This document shows positions 1 through 7,746 of a DNA stretch of 64,000 nucleotides, piece after piece (position 1 is the first letter of the stretch; each line of letters opens with the position of its first letter). The DNA comes from Facklamia sp964471435 (GTDB taxonomy: Bacteria; Bacillota; Bacilli; Lactobacillales; Aerococcaceae). The position numbers and the translations under genes are program-made. The notes beneath the pieces are model-generated. The model was not told the DNA's origin and ran no database searches. It saw only the letters and a program-made list of their open reading frames with translations. The stretch covers positions 13,611-77,610 of the forward strand of contig CAYYGA010000003.1 of assembly GCA_964471435.1 (NCBI GenBank), given 5' to 3'.

Positions 1-212
1 ACGTTTCCGGAGGAGCTCTCACGACTCAACTAGTCCAAGAAATCCGAAAAAATGTAGGTGAAATTGTACCTATTATAGCGACAGGCGGCCCAACAAGTGA
101 AAGTGTATTGGCGACTATCCAAGCAGGAGCCAATGCCATTACTTATACACCACCGTCTTCAGCGGAAATTTTTGCTGAACTGATGAAGAAATACCGGCAG
201 CCGAATACCTAA
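1..212 (+). CDS. C-terminal fragment of an alpha/beta-barrel-like protein (5' end outside window)
   Basis: An open frame enters from the left edge (first full codon at base 3) and stops at 210-212, leaving about 69 residues. The visible tail contains IATGGPTSES followed by AGANAITYTPPSS. This is the look of the last strands of a TIM barrel, where a glycine-rich turn and an AGA(N/D) segment often bind a phosphate group. I do not recognise the family and cannot assign a reaction. It could be an aldolase-like or phosphosugar-type barrel protein. The frame lies just upstream of transketolase on the same strand, separated by a likely transketolase promoter, so co-transcription is not required. Confidence 0.55.
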   Translation, partial: VSGGALTTQLVQEIRKNVGEIVPIIATGGPTSESVLATIQAGANAITYTPPSSAEIFAELMKKYRQPNT

Positions 213-245
213 GAATAAATCAAAGAATTAATTCAGTCTTAAAAA

Positions 246-254
246 TGGTATAAT
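246..254 (+). promoter_or_regulatory. extended -10 promoter of transketolase
   Basis: TGGTATAAT is an extended -10 element (TGn plus a perfect TATAAT) 29 nt before the transketolase ATG. No good -35 is seen at 17 nt spacing, which fits an extended -10 promoter. The ribosome binding site is AAAGGAG near 270. Confidence 0.6.
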
Positions 255-282
255 TAAAGGAAGAAAATAAAGGAGCGAGTTT

Positions 283-2286
283 ATGTTTAATGAAAAAGAC
301 CAATTAGCAGTCAATACTTTACGAGCACTTTCTGTCGATCAAATAGAAAAAGCCAATTCAGGACACCCGGGCCTGCCCATGGGAGCTGCGCCGATGGCTT
401 ATGCTTTATTTGCTGAACATTTAAACACTGACCCTAAAAAATCGAAGTGGATTAATCGGGATCGATTCTTACTATCAGCTGGTCATGGATCAGCTTTACT
501 TTATAGTCTGTTACATTTATCGGGATATGAGGTAAGCATTGAGGATTTAAAAGATTTTCGTCAAATTGATAGTGCCACACCGGGACACCCGGAATATAAT
601 CATACCGATGGAGTTGAAGCGACTACCGGTCCATTAGGGCAGGGGCTTGCTCAGGCAGTGGGAATGGCACTGGCAGAAAAACATACAGCCAGTCTATTCA
701 ATACAGAGAAACATAAAGTCATTGACCATTACACTTATGCTATTGTAAGTGATGGGGACTTAATGGAAGGTATTTCTTATGAAGCTTGTTCTTTTGCAGG
801 CCGCCAAAAATTAGGCAAGTTAATCTTTTTATATGATAGTAATGATATTTCACTGGATGGTGAGTTGGATCAAGCTTTTGCAGAGGACATCCGTCAGCGT
901 TTCGAAAGTCAAGGCTGGCATTATGAGCGAGTAGAAGATGGAAGAGATTTAACAGATATTTCCCGTGCGATAAAAGCAGCTAAAGAAGAAGATTCTAAAC
1001 CTTCTATTATCGAAGTGAAGACAGTTATCGGTTATGGATCACCTAATGAAGGAACAAGTAAAGTCCATGGTGCACCGTTGGGCGAAGATGCGTGGAAAAT
1101 CACTAAAGAATATTACGGCTATGATTACGGTGCCTTCGAAGTACCTGAAGAAACAAGAGCTGTTTTTCAAGAAAAAGTTCAAGAGCGCGGTGCTAAAGCC
1201 CGTCAAGAGTGGGAAGAAAAATTTGCCGCTTATGAAGCAGACGAACCTGAATTAGCAGCGAGTTTAAAACGAGCATTTGCACATGAATTGCCTGAGAATT
1301 ATGACAGCGGTCTGGAATTGCTTTCAGTTGATGAAAAGCCAGACGCGACACGTAATTCTTCTGGTAAAGCTATCAATGCCTTGGCAGAAACAATTCCTTA
1401 TTTCTGGGGCGGGTCAGCTGATCTTTCCGGGTCTAATAAAACAGTCATTACCAGTTCCGGAGATTTTATGCCTGATAATCCGGCAGCTAAGAATATTTGG
1501 TTTGGTGTTCGTGAATTCGCAATGGCAGCTATGTTAAATGGAGCAACATTACACGGCGGTAATATTATATTTGGTGGAACTTTCTTTGTCTTTACCGACT
1601 ACTTAAAAGCAGCAGTACGATTATCCGCCTTATCAAGTATTCCATCCATTTTTGTAATGACTCATGATTCAGTAGCGGTAGGAGAAGATGGACCGACTCA
1701 TGAACCGATTGAACAGTTGGCAGGTTTCCGTGCGATGCCGAACCTTAATTTAATTCGACCGGCTGATGTTAATGAAACTTATGTCGCATGGAAAATTGCC
1801 GTAGAGTCTACAGGAACCCCTACTATGTTAGTTTTAACGAGACAAAATGTACCCGTATTACCTCAATCTCAAGCTCTGGCTGAAGAAGGAGTACGTAAAG
1901 GTGCATACATCATTTCACCAGCTGAAAAAGCAGAAGCAGACGGGATATTAATTGCCACTGGTTCGGAAGTATCGGTAGCAATCGAAGCTCAAAAAGTTTT
2001 AGCAGAAAAAGGTGTGGATGTTTCAGTCGTTTCAATGCCGTCTCAAAATATGTTTGATGCCCAATCAGCTGAATATAAAGAGAGCGTCTTACCAAATGCA
2101 GTAAGAAATCGCGTATCCATTGAAATGGGATCAAGCTTCGGCTGGGATAAATATGTAGGATTAGATGGTCTTAAAGTTGCAATTGACCGTTATGGTGTAT
2201 CCGGACCGGGTGAAAAAGTTATTGAGTATTTTGGATTTACAGGTGATAAAGTAGCACAGGCCTATCTTGAAAAATTCAAGAATTAA
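283..2286 (+). CDS. tkt: transketolase
   Basis: Thiamine-diphosphate enzyme of the non-oxidative pentose phosphate pathway; it moves two-carbon ketol units between sugar phosphates in the cytosol. The 667 residues match the normal full length. Visible family marks are SGHPG near residue 27, the ThDP/Mg motif GDG inside SDGDLMEG near residue 155, and HDSVAVGEDGPTHEP in the pyrimidine-binding domain near residue 465. The ATG at 283 has AAAGGAG at good spacing and its own extended -10 promoter. It is followed after 64 nt by cardiolipin synthase on the same strand. Nothing is missing or truncated, and the identification is secure. Confidence 0.97.
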   Translation: MFNEKDQLAVNTLRALSVDQIEKANSGHPGLPMGAAPMAYALFAEHLNTDPKKSKWINRDRFLLSAGHGSALLYSLLHLSGYEVSIEDLKDFRQIDSATPGHPEYNHTDGVEATTGPLGQGLAQAVGMALAEKHTASLFNTEKHKVIDHYTYAIVSDGDLMEGISYEACSFAGRQKLGKLIFLYDSNDISLDGELDQAFAEDIRQRFESQGWHYERVEDGRDLTDISRAIKAAKEEDSKPSIIEVKTVIGYGSPNEGTSKVHGAPLGEDAWKITKEYYGYDYGAFEVPEETRAVFQEKVQERGAKARQEWEEKFAAYEADEPELAASLKRAFAHELPENYDSGLELLSVDEKPDATRNSSGKAINALAETIPYFWGGSADLSGSNKTVITSSGDFMPDNPAAKNIWFGVREFAMAAMLNGATLHGGNIIFGGTFFVFTDYLKAAVRLSALSSIPSIFVMTHDSVAVGEDGPTHEPIEQLAGFRAMPNLNLIRPADVNETYVAWKIAVESTGTPTMLVLTRQNVPVLPQSQALAEEGVRKGAYIISPAEKAEADGILIATGSEVSVAIEAQKVLAEKGVDVSVVSMPSQNMFDAQSAEYKESVLPNAVRNRVSIEMGSSFGWDKYVGLDGLKVAIDRYGVSGPGEKVIEYFGFTGDKVAQAYLEKFKN

Positions 2287-2350
2287 GATTCAAAAAAGAA
2301 TGAAGTGATTTAATTTTAGAAATTAAAGTAAGTATGAGAGGAGGCAGTTT

Positions 2351-3907
2351 ATGAAGTCACCCGAAACAAAAACGTTGATTGTCCGTTTAGTCGTAATCAG
2401 CAGTTTAATTATTCTCCAACTAACCTGGATGATGTCTTTGTTATCCGGATTAATGAATTATAGCTTTTGGTTGAATACGATTTTGACGATTGCCTCCTTA
2501 TTTGTTATTTTATATCTGTTTAATAAAGATGACAGTCCTGCTTATCGTCTATCTTGGATTATTTTGATAGCTCTCTTTCCCATTTTCGGTACTTTATTTT
2601 ATTTGTTTGCTGGAAATAAAAGACCCTTAAAAGGAATGGCAGATAAGATGCAAGAGCAGATGGATCGGCATGAGCATGACTTAATGGAATTGCCCAATGC
2701 TCTGAGACATCTTCAGATACGTAATCCCCGGCTGGGGTCTATTGCCCAATATGTAAACGATATGGGCCATATGCCTGTCCATGCCGGTGTAGATATTGAT
2801 TATTATCCTAATGGAGAATCGATGATGGAAGATTTATTGGAAGATCTGAGAAAGGCTGAATCTCATATTTTCTTAGAGTTTTTCATTGTTGAAGGCGGGG
2901 TAATGTTTGACGCAATCTTTGATGTATTAAAAGAAAGAGCAGCTGCGGGTGTAGATGTAAGGATTATGTATGATGATTTTGGCTGTTTGCTGCGTCTGCC
3001 TGAAGATTTTGTTGAGCAGATGGCTGCCTTCAATATCAAAGCTTTAAAATTTAATCCTGTTAAACCTATCGTTTCCTTGGTTTATAATACAAGGAATCAT
3101 CGAAAATATTTTATTATTGATGGAAAAATATCCTATACAGGTGGTCTTAATATAGCCGATGAGTATATTAATGAGATTGAACGCTTCGGCTATTGGAAAG
3201 ATACCATGATTCGCATGGAAGGTGCTGCCAGCTGGAATCTTATGCAGTTATTTCTCACTCTTTGGAATGCTTTTATTCCGACGGAAGAAGACTTTTCAAT
3301 TTTACAAGATCAACAAACAAAGGGAAATTGCTGCAAGGAATTAGATCAACTCGATTCGAGTATTGGTTATGTACAGCCCTTTGGGGATTCTCCCTTAGAC
3401 TTTGAGCCGCTGGGCGAGAATGTTTACCGTGAAATTTTAAATGCAGCGGAAAATTATGTTTATATTTATACTCCTTATTTGGTTATTTCATACGAACTTC
3501 AAACTGCTATGACCTTGGCTGCTAAAAGAGGTGTGGACGTGCGCTTAATGACCCCAGGGATTCCTGATAAAAAATTAGTGTACCGTATTACCAGGTCTTT
3601 TTACCGTCCGCTACTTGAAGGAGGGGTAAAAATTTATGAGTTTACTCCTGGATTTTTACATGCAAAATCTTTTGTCTCGGATGACCGAATAGCGGTTGTA
3701 GGAACAATTAATTTAGACTATCGTTCGTTGTACCTGCATTTTGAAACAGCTACTCTTTTATATTATGATAATTCTATCATTGATATTAGAGATGATTTCT
3801 TAGCTACTCAAGAAAAGAGTACGATGATGGAAATTCATCACACACGCCGTAGTTTATTGAATAAGACAGTCGATGCTGTTTTAAGACTATTAGCTCCTTT
3901 CGTATAA
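2351..3907 (+). CDS. cls: cardiolipin synthase
   Basis: Membrane enzyme that condenses two phosphatidylglycerols into cardiolipin and glycerol. The 518-residue protein has hydrophobic segments at about 12-30, 40-58 and 68-88. Two phospholipase-D catalytic motifs follow: HRKYFIIDG near residue 248 and HAKSFVSDD near residue 436, each with the HxK(x4)D pattern and a downstream Gly-Asn context (GGLN, GTINLDYRS). That is the full bacterial Cls architecture. The start has a strong GAGAGGAGG site. The distance from tkt (64 nt) allows either read-through or a separate promoter. The gene is followed by an inverted repeat at 3991-4032 that may end its transcript. Confidence 0.95.
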   Translation: MKSPETKTLIVRLVVISSLIILQLTWMMSLLSGLMNYSFWLNTILTIASLFVILYLFNKDDSPAYRLSWIILIALFPIFGTLFYLFAGNKRPLKGMADKMQEQMDRHEHDLMELPNALRHLQIRNPRLGSIAQYVNDMGHMPVHAGVDIDYYPNGESMMEDLLEDLRKAESHIFLEFFIVEGGVMFDAIFDVLKERAAAGVDVRIMYDDFGCLLRLPEDFVEQMAAFNIKALKFNPVKPIVSLVYNTRNHRKYFIIDGKISYTGGLNIADEYINEIERFGYWKDTMIRMEGAASWNLMQLFLTLWNAFIPTEEDFSILQDQQTKGNCCKELDQLDSSIGYVQPFGDSPLDFEPLGENVYREILNAAENYVYIYTPYLVISYELQTAMTLAAKRGVDVRLMTPGIPDKKLVYRITRSFYRPLLEGGVKIYEFTPGFLHAKSFVSDDRIAVVGTINLDYRSLYLHFETATLLYYDNSIIDIRDDFLATQEKSTMMEIHHTRRSLLNKTVDAVLRLLAPFV

Positions 3908-3990
3908 TCAGTTTTCTTTTTACAACTGGGTAACCATTTAAAAAAAGATAAGGCTTTAGACAATTGCTTAAGTAAAAGAATAACTTTTGA

Positions 3991-4036
3991 ATCACCAGCT
4001 TTCGTGTATAATGTATGATACGAACTGGTGATTTTA
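3991..4036 (+). promoter_or_regulatory. inverted repeat enclosing a -10 box upstream of the deacetylase gene
   Basis: ATCACCAG (3991-3998) pairs with CTGGTGAT (4025-4032), and TTCGTGT (4001-4007) pairs with ATACGAA (4018-4024) with one G-U pair and a two-base bulge. A perfect TATAAT (4007-4012) lies at the apex. TTTTAT follows, so the repeat could be the cls terminator, an operator laid over the promoter of the next gene, or both. Confidence 0.5.
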
Positions 4037-4057
4037 TATGTTTGAGGTGAAAAGATA

Positions 4058-5443
4058 ATGGTTAGTCGTAAACAAATACATCAAAAAAATGCTAATAAAA
4101 CCTATTTAAATACTGTAACGGCTTATCTTAAGCTGGCTGTTTTGGGCTTCCTTGTTATTATAGTATTCCTTGTCATACCTATTAAATATTCACAAGCTCA
4201 TTTTGAAGCACAAGAAGAAGTTGGACAAGTTTATCAAAGCCAAGAATGGGATTATTTAAAGAGTCAAACAGAAGAAGCTGACATAGAAGCTGTTCAACAA
4301 AGAGTTGATCAAATCTTTTCTTTTTATCCCTCTGTTAAAAAAGTAACTTATAATAGGGCGTTGGAGCAGGCCCATCAAAAGTTAGTTCTGGAAGATCAAC
4401 TGAATAATCTGTTCGTTAAAACTGAAAATAACCAAGATCAGAACTCACATTTAATTTTAAAAGAGGATCTAAGCCAAGAAGAACTGTCTATTATAAAAAA
4501 TGGAGTAGAGGATTTGCCGCATGATTCAATGCGCCTGGAGGCAGAGAGAGTTCTAGTTGAAGTAGAAAATCTGCTGATTCGTATTGAAAGGACTCAAGCC
4601 GGCATTGAGCAGTTACCGGCTGAAATTCAAGCAGTAGAAGAAATCAATGCCTTATCCCAACAGGTAGTAAAGTTCGAAGAAGAGCTGTCAAATTTAGATA
4701 ATCAAGCACAGATAGAATCCCTCTCACGCCAACTGCTGGAAAAAACAACTCTTCTCAGCCAAGAGCTGCAAGAAATTGTAACTGAAGAAACTGCAGCAGC
4801 TGTCGACACAGAACTGGTTTTCCAAAGTTATCTTTTTAGTGAACAGTTAGATGGTACGGTGGCAGATACCCGTAAATTATTTTCTCTTACTTTTGATGAC
4901 GGACCTAATCTTGAATATACACCTGAAGTGCTCGATATTTTAGATAAATATCAAATTAAAGCAACCTTTTTTTTATTGGGACAACAAGTAGAAAATTATC
5001 CTGAACTTGCACAGGAAATAGTAGCAAGGGGCCATTTGATTGGTAATCATTCCTATGACCATCCCGATTATGAAACCCTGACAGATGAAGAAATATTGGA
5101 AGATTTTACTAAAACACAGGATATTATTGAAGAAGTTACACAAATTAGACCGGTTATTTACCGGACACCTTATGGGGGCGGCGGAGGCCGAGTAGTTCGT
5201 TTACTTGAAGGAGCAACATCCGTTATTTGGAATGTAGATTCTGAGGATTGGTTGAGTCGAAACAGCCAGACAATTTATGAAAAAGTAATGGATGAGCTTC
5301 AACCCAAGACCCTGCTCTTAATGCATGATTCCCATGAGGCGGTTGTCCCTGCTTTAGAAATCTTAATTCCAGTATTAAAAGAAGAAGGTTATGTGTTTGT
5401 GGACCCTTTAGAAATAGGGTATGATTTTTTGTTCTTTGAATAG
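4058..5443 (+). CDS. membrane-anchored polysaccharide deacetylase (NodB domain; PgdA-like)
   Basis: Likely removes acetyl groups from N-acetylated sugars of the wall (peptidoglycan GlcNAc or a related polymer), which in Gram-positives gives lysozyme resistance. The 461-residue protein has one N-terminal membrane anchor at about 24-46 and a Glu/Gln-rich helical spacer with coiled-coil character to about 260. A complete NodB domain starts near 276, with TFDDGP (metal and catalytic Asp) near 279, the NHSYDHPDY metal histidines near 329, RTPYGG near 368 and LMHDSH near 420. The catalytic domain therefore faces outward. The start at 4058 has GAGGTGA. Substrate is inference; family is secure. Confidence 0.88.
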   Translation: MVSRKQIHQKNANKTYLNTVTAYLKLAVLGFLVIIVFLVIPIKYSQAHFEAQEEVGQVYQSQEWDYLKSQTEEADIEAVQQRVDQIFSFYPSVKKVTYNRALEQAHQKLVLEDQLNNLFVKTENNQDQNSHLILKEDLSQEELSIIKNGVEDLPHDSMRLEAERVLVEVENLLIRIERTQAGIEQLPAEIQAVEEINALSQQVVKFEEELSNLDNQAQIESLSRQLLEKTTLLSQELQEIVTEETAAAVDTELVFQSYLFSEQLDGTVADTRKLFSLTFDDGPNLEYTPEVLDILDKYQIKATFFLLGQQVENYPELAQEIVARGHLIGNHSYDHPDYETLTDEEILEDFTKTQDIIEEVTQIRPVIYRTPYGGGGGRVVRLLEGATSVIWNVDSEDWLSRNSQTIYEKVMDELQPKTLLLMHDSHEAVVPALEILIPVLKEEGYVFVDPLEIGYDFLFFE

Positions 5444-5532
5444 AATTCAGGCTTACAAGTTAGACCAATAATAAAAGGTTCGCTATAATAAGAGTAAGGT
5501 AGTTTGACAGTAAAAGGGAAAGAGGTGAAGAG

Positions 5533-6828
5533 ATGGATAAATTAAAATTTAATGATTCAATTAAAATATTCGATAGTTTAATTCAAGAGAAAATTACTTC
5601 CGATCCCCAATTATTGGATATTTTAGATTTAAATGGTGAGCAACTCACTTATTATTTTGAAGAAGAGTTAATTGAAAATCCTTTTGTGGAATTTGAGTAT
5701 CCGATTGAAGCCAAGGTGGGGAATCTTAAGAAGAATCATATTCACGGCGGCGGTAAACTATTAGATCCTCAAAGTCCGAGTGTGGCTCATAATTTATTAA
5801 CTTTTATTTATGAACAAATTATGCTGTACCGTGAAACACCAATCCGAGATACAATGCTGTTGTTAGTGGATTATATGGATGAAAAAGGATATATACCCTA
5901 TACCTATCAGGAGTTATCTCAAAAGCTGGACATCGATCCAATGGTTGTTTTAGATGCAGTTACTTTATTACAGCAAATGGAGCCGGCGGGCATAGCTGCC
6001 TATGATTTAAAAGAGTGTTTAATGCTTCAAACAGAGCAGGATCCTCATGCACCCGCAGTTGCCTATTACTTATTGGAGACTTTTTTTGAAGAGCTAACGC
6101 AGGAAGATTACACTGAGATAAAAGAAAAAACAAATCTTTCAATGGAAGAAATTCAAACCTGTGTTAACTATTACCATACATTAAGACCTTCACCTGCCAG
6201 CCTTTTTGAACGTCCATCAAGGATTAATTCGATACCGGACGTAAAAGTCGTGATTGAAGGAAATGAAGTGCAGATTAGATTTAACCGACAGTATTATCCT
6301 CGTTTAAGCTTTAATCAAACATACTTTAATGAAATGCTGGAAAAAAAGGATGAGAGTCTAAATGAATATATTTTACCTCATCATCAAAATTTTCTATCAT
6401 TAGTAGATGCTTTACGTATTCGCGAGGAGTTAATCACTGAAGTTGCCAAAGCAATAGTGGTTGCCCAAAAAGATTTTTTTGCAGGTGAGGGTAAAGACAT
6501 AGCACCTTTACTGCTTAAAGATATAGCAGCACGCATGCGTTTATCGGAAGCGATAGTGCGGTTTATTGTGATGAATAAGAATTTATCTTTCAATAATGTT
6601 GTTTATGCTTTTACAGACTTTATTAATGTCACGGCTAAAATTGGACGCAGCGGCTTGTCTGCTTTAAATGTAAAAAATTCAATCCGTGAATTAATTCAAG
6701 CGCAGCCTGATATTACGAACACAGAGATTAAAGAAAGTTTAGCTGAAGATAAAATTATGATTAGTGAACACTTGGTAGTGCGATACCGGCATTCTATTGA
6801 AAAAGAGAATCAAACGGAGATGCCTTAA
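5533..6828 (+). CDS. rpoN: RNA polymerase sigma-54 factor, divergent C-terminal DNA-binding region
   Basis: Alternative sigma factor that recognises -24/-12 promoters and needs an AAA+ activator; in lactic acid bacteria it usually drives mannose/sugar PTS operons. The 431 residues keep the N-terminal activator region (PQLLDILDLNGEQL, then EEELIENPFVEFE) and the core-binding central region. The helix-turn-helix near 325-350 (LKDIAARMRLSE) is recognisable, but its second helix reads IVRFIVMNKN. The C-terminal RpoN box near 409-418 reads SEHLVVRYRH instead of the usual ARRTVAKYRE, so the two arginines that contact the -24 element are gone. No enhancer-binding protein or PTS operon is in the window. 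It ends at a shared bidirectional terminator. Confidence 0.85.
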   Translation: MDKLKFNDSIKIFDSLIQEKITSDPQLLDILDLNGEQLTYYFEEELIENPFVEFEYPIEAKVGNLKKNHIHGGGKLLDPQSPSVAHNLLTFIYEQIMLYRETPIRDTMLLLVDYMDEKGYIPYTYQELSQKLDIDPMVVLDAVTLLQQMEPAGIAAYDLKECLMLQTEQDPHAPAVAYYLLETFFEELTQEDYTEIKEKTNLSMEEIQTCVNYYHTLRPSPASLFERPSRINSIPDVKVVIEGNEVQIRFNRQYYPRLSFNQTYFNEMLEKKDESLNEYILPHHQNFLSLVDALRIREELITEVAKAIVVAQKDFFAGEGKDIAPLLLKDIAARMRLSEAIVRFIVMNKNLSFNNVVYAFTDFINVTAKIGRSGLSALNVKNSIRELIQAQPDITNTEIKESLAEDKIMISEHLVVRYRHSIEKENQTEMP

Positions 6829-6840
6829 TTTACTTCGAAT

Positions 6841-6920
6841 AAAAAAACCGGGAAACACCCCCCTTTACTTATTATCTGTCTAGGCAGACAATTAGCAAAG
6901 AGGGAGTTTCTCGGTTTTAT
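6841..6920. terminator. long bidirectional terminator between rpoN and the convergent secreted-protein gene
   Basis: An 80-nt near-palindrome. AAAACCGGGAAAC pairs with GTTTCTCGGTTTT, then CCCCCTTT with AAAGAGGG, and TGTCT with AGACA at the tip. There is an A-run on the left and a T-run on the right, so it can end transcripts from both sides. Confidence 0.85.
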
Positions 6921-6925
6921 ATTAT

Positions 6926-7600
6926 TTAATTAGCAGGCAATTCATAGTAAAAGAAGGAGTGGGCTGAATTAATCAAATGCATGGGAAGCAGCTCATCCGT
7001 ATCTTCATTATAATAGGCTAAAAGAACCAGGCGGTTACCTAACTCAGTTAAAGCCAGGTTTAACAGCCGGGTATCGTTATCTTCCGCTAGTTCTTCTGCT
7101 TGACTGTAAGTTATCGGTACGATAAGACGAGGAACATAAACAGTTGTTTCTCCCATCTCAAGTTTTACCTGATCGATAGATGTATTCAGTTGATCAAGAT
7201 CTTCATCTAATTGGATAAAATCTTGGATTTTGTCTAAGGAAGTCTGAGGAATTTCTTTAAAATTGGCTTCTCTTTCTTCTTTGGTGAGTTGTTCTTGAAA
7301 ATATTTTGCGACTTCCGTGTTAATATCTTCTGGAACTCCCTCAGGTAATGTTAAAAGAGGAAAAGAGGAATCTCCAATGATTTTCTCATTTAAAAATTCA
7401 CCGTAGGAATCAGATACAGCCGGCTTAGAGTCCTCCGAAATATTTGAAGCCTGCGCGACAAGAGAGCTTGTTATCTTGGGTTTACTTAATTCTACAGGGG
7501 TTAAATTATTTGCCTGGCTGGAATTGGTGGTTGAATAATGAGTTGAAAGGCCGCTTGATAGTAAGAGGCTGGTTGTAATTAATAAAATATTTTTTTTCAT
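6926..7600 (-). CDS. secreted protein of unknown function
   Basis: I do not recognise this 224-residue protein. It starts with a typical export signal (MKKNILLITTSLLLSSGL) and a possible signal peptidase I site near SSQA/NN around residue 30; there is no lipobox cysteine. A low-complexity Ser/Lys/Pro stretch follows to about residue 65. After that comes a soluble, acidic domain with many Glu/Asp/Leu residues, ending in HSFFYYELPAN. No cysteines or catalytic motif stand out. The start is supported by AAGGAGATATT before the ATG. It is transcribed alone, towards rpoN, and diverges from the ABC exporter genes at 7747. Confidence 0.65.
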   Translation of the reverse strand: MKKNILLITTSLLLSSGLSTHYSTTNSSQANNLTPVELSKPKITSSLVAQASNISEDSKPAVSDSYGEFLNEKIIGDSSFPLLTLPEGVPEDINTEVAKYFQEQLTKEEREANFKEIPQTSLDKIQDFIQLDEDLDQLNTSIDQVKLEMGETTVYVPRLIVPITYSQAEELAEDNDTRLLNLALTELGNRLVLLAYYNEDTDELLPMHLINSAHSFFYYELPAN

Positions 7601-7746
7601 AATATCTCCTTACTAAAAATCCTTGCACTAGTATAACAAAATCTTATACCAAAATGATAACAAATAGATAACAAATCTTAATCATTGCAAGAAATTCAAT
7701 AAATTTCTATAATTAATGAGATAAATAAAAAGACAAGGGGAAAACC

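Noticed and set aside
5533..6828. Sigma-54-dependent promoters within the window
   Set aside because: I looked for TGGCAC-N5-TTGC; the few TGGCAC matches (for example in 7801 and 22301) are inside genes and lack the -12 half.
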